From positions 1-13,644 of the forward strand of contig DASUZP010000123.1 in assembly GCA_036376775.1 (NCBI GenBank): a stretch of 13,644 bases of DNA, given 5' to 3'. Under the pieces are notes generated by a model. It was not told where the DNA came from. It saw nothing but the letters and a program-made list of their open reading frames with translations, and did no database searches. A program made the translations under genes and the position numbers. The DNA is from VRUE01 sp036376775. Its GTDB lineage: Bacteria; Actinomycetota; Thermoleophilia; Solirubrobacterales; 70-9. Of the stretch, positions 7,169-12,961 are shown piece by piece (position 1 is the first letter of the stretch; each line of letters begins with the position of its first letter).

Positions 7169-7890
7169 TCCTCTACCCGGCGATCGACATCCGCGGCGGC
7201 CAGGCGGTGCGGCTGCTGCAGGGGGACTACGAGCGCGAGACGACGTATGACGCCGATCCCGTCGACGCGGCGAAGCGCTGGGCGAATGAAGGGGCCGAGT
7301 TCCTCCACGTCGTTGACCTGGACGGAGCGAGGGCGGGCGAACCGCGCAACCTCGAGGCAATCGAGCGAATCGCCGCCGCCGTCTCCTGTCCGATCCAGGT
7401 CGGGGGAGGCTTGCGAGACCCGCAGTCGGTGCGCGCGATCCTCGAGGCGGGTGCTGAGCGCGTGGTGATCGGCACGGCCGCCCTGCGCGACCCCGAATTC
7501 CTCGACGCGACGATCGAAGCGCACGGCCACCGCATCGTCGTCTCCGTAGACGCCCGAGCAGGCCGGGTCGCACTGGACGGCTGGACCAAGTCAGGCGAGA
7601 AGAACGTGGTCGACGCCGTCGCAGCGCTCAGCAAGCGAGGCGCAGCCCGCTTCCTCTGCACGGCAATCGAGGTCGATGGCACCATGGAGGGCCCGGCAAT
7701 CGATCAGCTCACCGAAATCGCGACCGCAACCAGCTCCCAAATCATCGCCTCCGGCGGAGTGGGGGAGCTATCTCACCTCGAATCCCTCGCAAGCTCGATG
7801 CCCGCCAACGTCGAGGGCGCCATCGTGGGCAGAGCACTCTATGAGCAGCGCTTCACCGTTGTTGAGGCCATCGAGGCGCTTCGGCGGTAG
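7165..7890 (+). CDS. hisA: Phosphoribosylformimino-AICAR ribotide isomerase HisA
   Basis: A 241-aa TIM barrel. Catalytic Asp8 (YPAIDIRGG) and Asp129 (SVDARAG) are present, with phosphate-binding motifs IQVGGGLRD (77-85) and IIASGGVGE. It isomerises ProFAR to PRFAR. Some actinobacteria use the dual HisA/TrpF enzyme PriA; the segment RVALDGWTKSG here looks like ordinary HisA rather than the arginine-rich PriA loop, but this is not decisive. Translation starts at GTG 7165, which overlaps the hisH stop as GTGA, so it is probably coupled. It is the last gene of the overlapping his series. Later codons are somewhat richer in A/T third positions than hisB or hisH (about 15 of 60 in a hand count). 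Confidence 0.95.
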   Translation: MILYPAIDIRGGQAVRLLQGDYERETTYDADPVDAAKRWANEGAEFLHVVDLDGARAGEPRNLEAIERIAAAVSCPIQVGGGLRDPQSVRAILEAGAERVVIGTAALRDPEFLDATIEAHGHRIVVSVDARAGRVALDGWTKSGEKNVVDAVAALSKRGAARFLCTAIEVDGTMEGPAIDQLTEIATATSSQIIASGGVGELSHLESLASSMPANVEGAIVGRALYEQRFTVVEAIEALRR

Positions 7891-7995
7891 GGATATTGGG
7901 GTGCCCCTCCCACGGAGGCTCCGGGACGGGCGTTTGAGCCCAGGCCCCGCGATCAGCTGCGCAACGGTCTCCGGGGGAGGGGCACCCCAATCCCT
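7889..7995. repeat. Long imperfect palindrome between hisA and hisF
   Basis: A perfect 17-base inverted repeat, 7895-7911 with 7975-7991, is extended inward past one A-G mismatch by eight more pairs (two are G-U), leaving a 45-base apical region. Allowing a 2-base bulge, AGGGAT at 7889-7894 pairs with 7990-7995 and extends the stem outward into the last two bases of the hisA stop codon. It ends 6 bases before the hisF -10-like motif. No U-tract follows, so it is not a classical terminator, but it would form a very stable RNA hairpin at the hisA mRNA 3' end. Its arm motif GGGAGGGGCACCCC resembles that of the palindrome after sepF. Confidence 0.85.
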
Positions 7996-8001
7996 GACCT
8001 C

Positions 8002-8007
8002 TACGCT
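8002..8007 (+). promoter_or_regulatory. -10-like TACGCT before hisF, leaderless spacing
   Basis: TACGCT lies 6 bases before the hisF ATG and just after the hisA-hisF palindrome. No Shine-Dalgarno and no convincing -35 are visible. It suggests hisF has its own leaderless transcript despite lying in the his cluster. Confidence 0.45.
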
Positions 8008-8013
8008 TCATCC

Positions 8014-8772
8014 ATGGTCCTCAAACGAGTCATCCCCTGTCTCGACGTCGATGCCGGCCGCGTCGTCAAGGGCACCAACTTTGTCGGCCTGCGCGATGCG
8101 GGGGATCCGGTCGAGCTGGCCGAGCGCTACGACGCCGAGGGGGCAGACGAGCTGGTCTTCCTCGACATCACCGCTTCGCATGAGAAGCGCGACACGATCG
8201 TCGAGCTCGCCCGGCGCACTGCCGACAACGTCTTCATCCCCTTCACGATCGGCGGCGGCATCCGCTCGGTGCAGGATGCCCAGGCTGTGCTCGACGCCGG
8301 CGCCGACAAGGTCTCGGTCAACTCAGCGGCCCTGGCTCGGCCCGAGCTGCTGACCGAGCTGGCCGACCACTTCGGCTCGCAGTGCGTCGTCCTGGCGATC
8401 GACGCCAAGCGGGGCGGCAATGGATGGGGCGTCTACGTGAACGGTGGTCGCAGGCGCGTGGAGGGCTGCGACGCGGTCTCCTGGGCCAAGGAGGGCGTCG
8501 AGCGCGGCGCCGGCGAGATCCTGCTGACCAGCATGGACCGCGACGGCACCAACGACGGCTATGACCTCGAGTTGACCCGCGCGGTGGCGGACGCGGTCTC
8601 GGTGCCCGTGATCGCCTCCGGCGGCGCGGGAACCCTTGAGCACCTCAGCGAAGCGATCGATGCGGGTGGCGCCGACGCCGTCCTCTGCGCCTCGATCTTC
8701 CACTACGGGGCCTACCGCGTACGCGACGCCAAGGAGCACTTGGCAGCAGCCGGCATCCCGATCCGGCGCTAG
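8014..8772 (+). CDS. hisF: Imidazole glycerol phosphate synthase, cyclase subunit
   Basis: A 252-aa TIM barrel closely resembling HisA but with cyclase signatures. Catalytic Asp11 is in VIPCLDVDAGRVVKG and Asp130 in LAIDAKRGG. The TIGGGIRSV and IASGGAGTLEH phosphate loops, VSVNSAAL and LLTSMDRDGTNDGYD are also present. With HisH it converts PRFAR and glutamine-derived ammonia to imidazoleglycerol phosphate and AICAR. ATG 8014 gives the standard MVLKRVIPCLD start. Unlike the other his genes here it is not overlapped; it is set apart by a palindrome and a -10-like motif. Its stop is 7 bases from the stop of the convergent deacetylase, with no terminator between them. Confidence 0.97.
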   Translation: MVLKRVIPCLDVDAGRVVKGTNFVGLRDAGDPVELAERYDAEGADELVFLDITASHEKRDTIVELARRTADNVFIPFTIGGGIRSVQDAQAVLDAGADKVSVNSAALARPELLTELADHFGSQCVVLAIDAKRGGNGWGVYVNGGRRRVEGCDAVSWAKEGVERGAGEILLTSMDRDGTNDGYDLELTRAVADAVSVPVIASGGAGTLEHLSEAIDAGGADAVLCASIFHYGAYRVRDAKEHLAAAGIPIRR

Positions 8773-8779
8773 GGCCTTC

Positions 8780-9682
8780 TCAGCGCAGGTCGGCGACCAT
8801 GCCGGCGAGACCGCCGGAGCCGAGAACCTCGTAGCGATCCAGTTCGTAGGGATGACTGCGGGTCGCGTCACCGCGGATCTCGGTGGTCGCACCAACGTAG
8901 CCGGCTGCTTCGACGGCCGCGATCACAGCCGCGTCGAACTGTCCGGCGGGGTAGCAGAAGTCATTGACCGGAACGCCGTATTCGCGGCGCAGGATCTCCC
9001 GCGAACCCGCCACTTCTTCCTTCAGCTGAGCGCTGTCGAGTTCGGTCAGGTCGAGGTGGTGGATGGTGTGCGCCGCCAGCTCCCAGCCGGCATCGATCAT
9101 CGCTTCCACGTTGCTCGTGTAGAGATCCGAGCCTTCGGCCTTGAGGTTCAGCACACCGGCCCAGCCGTGCCAGCGCAACTCCGGCAGCGCGTAGGTGAAT
9201 TGAGGCCGGTAGCCGTCGTCGAAGGAGACCACGACCGGCTTCGGCGGCAGCGTCGCGTCGTCGTACCAGGCCGCCTCGACCTGTTCGAGGGTCACCGCCT
9301 CGTACCCGTGTTCGTCGAGCCAGTTCATCTGCCTGTGGAAGTCGGGCCGGCTGACGTATAGGTCGGGGTAGGGCTCGTCGGAGGGCGCAGCGCCGAGCAC
9401 GTGGTACTCGAGGACCGGCACGGGGCCGACGTACGGGACCCAGTCAGACTGAGGAGTCGCATTCCGCACCTCGGTGGAGGCGGAACCCGCCGACCGAGCC
9501 GTGGTCGACCTTTGCCCCTTTCTGCGACTCAAAGCTCTACCGCGGTTGCTGCCGGCGCCGGACGAGACGACGAACACGACGATTGCAGCGAACGCGACGA
9601 CGAGGGTGCCTGCGGCGAGCAGGCGCCGGCGTCGAATCTGCCGCCGTCGCCGCTCTCGCCTCGCTTTGCGCTCGTCGACCAT
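8780..9682 (-). CDS. Membrane-anchored polysaccharide deacetylase (CE4/NodB family)
   Basis: A 300-aa protein with a strongly basic N-terminus (residues 5-20 nearly all Arg/Lys), one membrane segment (21-40), a low-complexity Ser/Arg/Thr linker to about residue 78 and a NodB-type deacetylase domain from about residue 88. Motif 1 is VVSFDDGY with Asp155 (likely base) and Asp156 (metal). Motif 2 is HTIHH with His205 and His209 as metal ligands. Motif 3 is the CYPAGQFD form (243-250), as in PgaB/IcaB-like members, not the RPPYG form. It should act outside the membrane, removing N-acetyl groups from a cell-surface polysaccharide or peptidoglycan; the substrate is unknown. It converges with hisF and diverges from the CCA-enzyme gene across 14 bases. 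A possible -10 TACCAT (minus strand, 9702 to 9697) would give an 8-base leader. Confidence 0.92.
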   Translation of the reverse strand: MVDERKARRERRRRQIRRRRLLAAGTLVVAFAAIVVFVVSSGAGSNRGRALSRRKGQRSTTARSAGSASTEVRNATPQSDWVPYVGPVPVLEYHVLGAAPSDEPYPDLYVSRPDFHRQMNWLDEHGYEAVTLEQVEAAWYDDATLPPKPVVVSFDDGYRPQFTYALPELRWHGWAGVLNLKAEGSDLYTSNVEAMIDAGWELAAHTIHHLDLTELDSAQLKEEVAGSREILRREYGVPVNDFCYPAGQFDAAVIAAVEAAGYVGATTEIRGDATRSHPYELDRYEVLGSGGLAGMVADLR

Positions 9683-9684
9683 CC

Positions 9685-9691
9685 GGGAAGG
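9685..9691 (+). promoter_or_regulatory. Ribosome-binding site GGGAAGG deciding the CCA-enzyme start
   Basis: GGGAAGG lies 5 bases before ATG 9697. Further in-frame ATGs occur at 9706, 9712 and 9721, and the frame is open upstream from 9583 through the divergent deacetylase gene. The spacing favours 9697. Confidence 0.55.
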
Positions 9692-9696
9692 CGATC

Positions 9697-10833
9697 ATGG
9701 TACGGATGCCGATGACCGCGATGCCGATCGACGACCTCGAAGGGGTACTGCGCAGGGCCTATCCCGAGCTGGACGCCGTGCACGACCTGGCCGGAGGGAA
9801 ACCGGTGTACCTGGTTGGCGGCGCCGTCCGCGATCTTCTACTCGGACATGGGCGAGCGGATATCGACCTGGTTATCGAGGGCGATGCCACCGCTCTGGCG
9901 GGGAGGCTCGGCGGCAAGGTGGTCGAGCACGAACGGTTCGCCACCGCCAAGGTGCACCTCGGCGAGCATGAGGTCGACATCGCCACGGCAAGATCCGAGA
10001 CCTACCCACGCCCAGGTGCGCTGCCCGAGGTGGAGCCGACGGCGGGCATAGCGGCCGACCTCTCCCGGCGCGATTTCACGATCAACGCGATGGCGATCCC
10101 ACTGCGGCGCGATCCGGAGTTGATCGACCCACACCGAGGGCAGGCCGACCTCGAAGCAGGCTTGCTGCGGGTCCTGCATTCGCGTTCGTTCGAGGACGAT
10201 CCGACCAGAGCTCTGCGCGCCGCCCGCTACACGGCTCGCTTCGGCCTCGAGCTGGAGCCCGACACCGCCGAGCTGCTCAGTCAGACGGACCTGAGCACGG
10301 TGTCGGCCGATCGTCGCGAAGCGGAGCTCTTGCGGCTGGCCGGGGAGACCGAGGCGGTGCGAGGCTTCGAGCTGCTCGCCGAATGGGGCCTGATCGAGCT
10401 CGATCGGAGCCGGGCGGAGCTGGCCGGTTGCGTCGCCGAGCGGCTGGGCGAGTTTCCATGGGCGGATGTCGCCCCTCGCGACCAGACGATCCTTGCTGCC
10501 GTAATGGGTCGCTGGGAGGGCGCGGAGAAACTGGTGGCCGAGCATCCGGCCCGCCCGTCGGAGGCGGTGGGCCTGGCGCGCGGGGCGGAGCCCGTCCAGC
10601 TGGTGCTTGCGCGGGCCCTGGGGGCCGAGTGGCTCGACCGTTACCTGAACGAGTGGCGGGCAGTCGGGTTGGAGATCGACGGCGACGATCTGATCTCCGC
10701 CGGCGTCCCACAGGGCCCGCAGATCGGCCTCGGCCTCGCCGAGGCGTTGCGCCGCAAGCTCGACGGCGAGCTCTCCGGGCACGACCAGGAGCTCGAGGCG
10801 GCGCTGGATGCAGCTCGGCGGGGGAGCGACTGA
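9697..10833 (+). CDS. CCA-adding enzyme / poly(A) polymerase family nucleotidyltransferase
   Basis: A 378-aa class II tRNA nucleotidyltransferase-family protein. The catalytic head has YLVGGAVRDLLLG (38-50) and the metal-binding DID (Asp55, Asp57), with a third carboxylate at Asp94 in VDIATAR. Motif B is RRDFTINAMAI (124-134). The neck reads FEDDPTRALRAARYTARFG, and a nucleotide-recognition candidate is SADRREAELLRL. The enzyme would add or repair the 3' CCA of tRNA; poly(A) polymerase or partial (CC- or A-adding) activity cannot be excluded. The C-terminal part is helical-looking and poorly conserved, with no HD phosphohydrolase motif visible, and the protein is shorter than the roughly 480-aa actinobacterial enzymes. 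The stop overlaps the pgeF ATG by one base (TGATG), so the two are probably co-translated. Confidence 0.9.
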   Translation: MVRMPMTAMPIDDLEGVLRRAYPELDAVHDLAGGKPVYLVGGAVRDLLLGHGRADIDLVIEGDATALAGRLGGKVVEHERFATAKVHLGEHEVDIATARSETYPRPGALPEVEPTAGIAADLSRRDFTINAMAIPLRRDPELIDPHRGQADLEAGLLRVLHSRSFEDDPTRALRAARYTARFGLELEPDTAELLSQTDLSTVSADRREAELLRLAGETEAVRGFELLAEWGLIELDRSRAELAGCVAERLGEFPWADVAPRDQTILAAVMGRWEGAEKLVAEHPARPSEAVGLARGAEPVQLVLARALGAEWLDRYLNEWRAVGLEIDGDDLISAGVPQGPQIGLGLAEALRRKLDGELSGHDQELEAALDAARRGSD

Positions 10834-11489
10834 TGGAGTGGCAGGAGGTCGGGGGGGTCGAGTGGGTGGAAGCGCGCCTGCTCAAGGCAAGGGTCGTCTT
10901 CTCGACCCGCTCAGCCGGCTCGATGCGGGAGGGCCCGTGGCTGCTAGCCGAGGCGCTCCGGGTCTCCGAGGAGAGGATCGTCAGCAGCCGGCAGGTGCAC
11001 AGCGCCGAGCTCGCCTTCCACGACGCGCCGACGGCGGAGGTGCGCGTAGCCGACGGCCACGTGATCCAGCGGCCGGGTCCGATCGGGCTCGTCTATACCG
11101 CCGACTGCCTGCCGGTCGCAGTCGCCGGGCCGGGAGGCGTCGCGATACTGCACTGCGGTTGGCGCGGCTTGGCCGCGGGGATCGTCTCGCGGGGCGCCGA
11201 GGCCGTCGGGGCGACCCACGCGGCGGTCGGGCCCGGGATCGGCCCGTGCTGCTACGAGGTGGGGGACGAGGTGTCGACCGCGTTCGCCGGGCTCGGCGAC
11301 GGGATTGCCCAGGGTCGCATGCTCGACCTGCCCGAGGTCACCCGCCGCCTCCTGCGCCGAGCCGGTGTCGAGCAGATCGAGTCCGAAGACATCTGCACCA
11401 GCTGCGAGCCCGAACTGTTCTTCTCGCACCGCCGCGACGGCGGCCCCGGCCGGCAGGGCGGACTCGCCTGGATCGACGAGGTGGCCTGA
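10833..11489 (+). CDS. pgeF: Laccase-domain purine nucleoside phosphorylase (PgeF/YfiH family)
   Basis: A 218-aa member of the multicopper-oxidase-related laccase-domain family, now known as zinc-dependent enzymes acting on purine nucleosides (phosphorolysis and adenosine deamination). PgeF has also been proposed to edit peptidoglycan stem peptides. The zinc-site residues are in RQVHS (His56), TADCLPV (Cys92) and HCGWRGLAAG (His107). The distal motifs GPGIGPCCYEV, ICTSC, FFSHRRD and GRQ are intact. The start overlaps the previous stop (TGATG), and GGGGGAG just upstream can act as ribosome-binding site. In many actinobacteria and firmicutes it stands between ftsZ and yggS; here a nucleotidyltransferase gene takes the upstream position. 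A G7 tract at 10851-10857 lies near the start. Confidence 0.93.
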   Translation: MEWQEVGGVEWVEARLLKARVVFSTRSAGSMREGPWLLAEALRVSEERIVSSRQVHSAELAFHDAPTAEVRVADGHVIQRPGPIGLVYTADCLPVAVAGPGGVAILHCGWRGLAAGIVSRGAEAVGATHAAVGPGIGPCCYEVGDEVSTAFAGLGDGIAQGRMLDLPEVTRRLLRRAGVEQIESEDICTSCEPELFFSHRRDGGPGRQGGLAWIDEVA

Positions 11490-11490
11490 G

Positions 11491-12123
11491 ATGCCCGGCC
11501 TGATCCATGGTCTCGAGCCGGCGAAGATCGCGGCGAATCTGGAGCAGGTCAAGGAAGAGGCAGGGGAGGGGGTCGAGGTCCTCGCCGCGACCAAGTACGT
11601 GCCGCTGGAGGAGATGGAGGCGCTAGCCGAGGCCGGGGTCGAGCTCGTCGGCGAGAATCGCCAACAGGAGCTCGAGGCCAAGCATGAGCGCTGGGGCGAC
11701 GCCTTCGCCTGGGACTTCATCGGCAATCTGCAGAGCCGCAAGGTGAAGCGGATCCTGCCCCTCTGCCGCCTGATCCACTCGGTCGCGACCGAGTCCGTGC
11801 TGGAGCAGTTGGGCCGCCACGGCACCGACCGGACCGAGGTCCTGGTCGAGGTCAACGTCGCCGGAGAGGAGGGCAAGGGGGGCGTGGCGCCCGAGAACCT
11901 TTCCGAGTTCATCGGCTGCTGTCCCGTGCGGGTCTCGGGCCTGATGACGATGCCCCCGTTCAGCACCGACCCGGAGGACTCCCGCCCGCATTTCGCCAAG
12001 CTCGCCGAGTTGGCAGCCGATCACGGGCTGAGCAAGCTCTCTATGGGCACCTCCCAGGACTGGCATGTCGCGGTACAGGAGGGAGCAACCATCATCCGCC
12101 TCGGCACCTCGCTCTTTATCTAG
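11491..12123 (+). CDS. yggS: PLP homeostasis protein, YggS/PLPBP family
   Basis: A 210-aa alanine-racemase-fold PLP-binding protein without known catalytic activity, involved in vitamin B6 and amino/keto-acid homeostasis. The PLP lysine is Lys35 in VLAATKYVP. Other signatures are GVELVGENRQQELEAK, FIGNLQSRKVK, VNVAGEEGKGG, GLMTMPP and, at the end, LSMGTSQDWHVAVQEGATIIRLGTSLF. It is slightly short at the N-terminus for the family. ATG 11491 follows the pgeF stop after one base, and AGGTGG just upstream may serve as ribosome-binding site. The frame is open further upstream, but that part is a pgeF shadow. It is the last gene before a palindrome and the separate sepF promoter. Confidence 0.95.
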   Translation: MPGLIHGLEPAKIAANLEQVKEEAGEGVEVLAATKYVPLEEMEALAEAGVELVGENRQQELEAKHERWGDAFAWDFIGNLQSRKVKRILPLCRLIHSVATESVLEQLGRHGTDRTEVLVEVNVAGEEGKGGVAPENLSEFIGCCPVRVSGLMTMPPFSTDPEDSRPHFAKLAELAADHGLSKLSMGTSQDWHVAVQEGATIIRLGTSLFI

Positions 12124-12130
12124 CGCCTCT

Positions 12131-12212
12131 CCGGCGGGTGGCGCGAGGTGGGGGTGGGTTCGGACGGGTGAGTCCAGCTAGCCCGCACCCACCTCGTGAC
12201 AGGACCCGCCGG
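12131..12212. repeat. Long imperfect palindrome between yggS and sepF
   Basis: The outer stem is CCGGCGGGT (12131-12139) with ACCCGCCGG (12204-12212). After an asymmetric internal loop, CGAGGTGGG (12144-12152) pairs with 12188-12196, and pairing continues past a mismatch to about 12160/12180 with two G-U pairs. The apex holds a small GGAC/GTCC hairpin (12162-12175). It starts 7 bases after the yggS stop. The right arm contains the -35 of the sepF promoter. No U-tract follows. Confidence 0.8.
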
Positions 12213-12224
12213 CCAGGGCATAAT
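12196..12224 (+). promoter_or_regulatory. Housekeeping-type promoter for sepF
   Basis: GTGACA (12196-12201; five of six matches to TTGACA) and CATAAT (12219-12224; five of six to TATAAT) are separated by exactly 17 bp. Transcription should start near 12231, giving a leader of about 34 bases before ATG 12265. The leader contains TTCGG (12235-12239) complementary to CCGAA (12250-12254). This is the only -35/-10 pair in the window close to consensus at both hexamers. Confidence 0.75.
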
Positions 12225-12264
12225 GAGTAGAGGATTCGGTCGTTCTGGGCCGAAACACGCACGC

Positions 12265-12801
12265 ATGGCACTACGCGATAACTGGCATAAAGCCCTGGTC
12301 TATTTCGGACTGGCGGAAGAGCACGAGCATGGGCTCGAGTACGAGGAAGACTTCCCCGACACCTCCGAGGAGGAAATCGAGGCTCGGCGCGAATCGGGGC
12401 AGGTGCGGCGGCTGCCGACCTCGCGCCGCTCGCGCCGCGACGAGATCGACGACATCTTCGCCGACGACGAGCCGATCTCCGCCTCGCGCACGCGGGTGCT
12501 GCGTCCGGTCGGCGAGGACTCCGACGTCAAAGTCCACCTCGTCATCCCGCGCAACTTCAACGACGCCCAGCAGGTCGCCGACCAGTTCAAGCGGTCGGTG
12601 CCGGTGATCCTCAATCTGCAGACGACCGACCACGAGCTTTCCAAGCGGATGATCGATTTCTGCTCCGGCCTCACCTACTCGCTGGACGGCGGCATGCAGC
12701 GGATCGCCGAGAAGATCTTCTTGCTCACGCCCCGGAATGTCGAGGTTTCGGCTGAGGAGAGGGCTCGGTTGCTCGACAAAGGGTTCTTCAACCAGTCCTA
12801 G
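12265..12801 (+). CDS. sepF: Cell division protein SepF
   Basis: A 178-aa cytoplasmic protein that binds FtsZ and the membrane and helps anchor the Z-ring. The N-terminus MALRDNWHKALVYFGLAEE fits the membrane-binding amphipathic helix. It is followed by an acidic then Arg-rich disordered linker (about 20-75) and the conserved SepF core from about residue 85. The core includes IPRNFNDAQQVADQFK, PVILNLQTTD, RMIDFCSGLTYSLDGGMQRI and IFLLTPRNVEVSAEE. In-frame ATGs at 12196 and 12223 are rejected because they fall inside the promoter. ATG 12265 gives the normal SepF start, though no clear Shine-Dalgarno precedes it. sepF follows pgeF and yggS as in other actinobacteria but has its own promoter. 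Confidence 0.95.
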   Translation: MALRDNWHKALVYFGLAEEHEHGLEYEEDFPDTSEEEIEARRESGQVRRLPTSRRSRRDEIDDIFADDEPISASRTRVLRPVGEDSDVKVHLVIPRNFNDAQQVADQFKRSVPVILNLQTTDHELSKRMIDFCSGLTYSLDGGMQRIAEKIFLLTPRNVEVSAEERARLLDKGFFNQS

Positions 12802-12807
12802 CGGTTG

Positions 12808-12934
12808 GGGAGGGTCGGGGGCGTCCCTCTCGCTTGCTGGGTTTTTCGCCTGATGCGTTGGGCGGCTGTCCGCTGGTGCCAGCGGGGCGAAAAACGGGAC
12901 GCCGCTGCGCGAGAGGGACACCCCCGACCCTCCC
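12808..12934. repeat. 127-base nested palindrome between sepF and proC
   Basis: A 26-base outer arm (12808-12833) pairs with 12909-12934 with a single mismatch (C12822 against A12920). Inside, GTTTTTCGCC (12841-12850) pairs perfectly with GGCGAAAAAC (12886-12895), and the apex holds CGCTGGTGCCAGCG (12871-12884), itself a small hairpin. The element starts 6 bases after the sepF stop and ends 14 bases before the -10-like motif of proC. It would fold into a three-tier cruciform or hairpin. No target-site duplication or ORF was seen, and no U-tract follows. Confidence 0.92.
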
Positions 12935-12948
12935 GATCACAGGACTAC

Positions 12949-12954
12949 TAGGCT
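12949..12954 (+). promoter_or_regulatory. -10-like TAGGCT before proC, leaderless spacing
   Basis: TAGGCT lies 7 bases before the proC GTG and 14 bases after the palindrome. No Shine-Dalgarno and no convincing -35 are visible. It matches the TANNNT-to-start spacing seen before hisZ and hisF. Confidence 0.45.
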
Positions 12955-12961
12955 CTCGCTC

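Noticed and set aside
7165..7890. Bifunctional PriA (HisA/TrpF) instead of HisA
   Set aside because: The active-site segment VDARAGRVALDGW resembles HisA; the PriA-specific arginine-rich loop is not seen. Not fully excluded.
8382..8564. Small Arg/Gly-rich plus-strand frame inside hisF
   Set aside because: Out-of-frame shadow of hisF with low-complexity composition.
10383..10832. N-terminal extension of PgeF through the open frame upstream of 10833
   Set aside because: It overlaps the conserved nucleotidyltransferase gene in another frame and is Arg/Gly low-complexity; the TGATG junction and normal PgeF length support 10833.
12196..12264. Upstream sepF starts at 12196 or 12223
   Set aside because: Both lie within the -35/-10 promoter; the conserved SepF N-terminus starts at 12265.
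12808..12934. Insertion sequence or MITE with target-site duplication
   Set aside because: No flanking direct repeat and no transposase fragment; a repetitive origin remains possible but is not shown.
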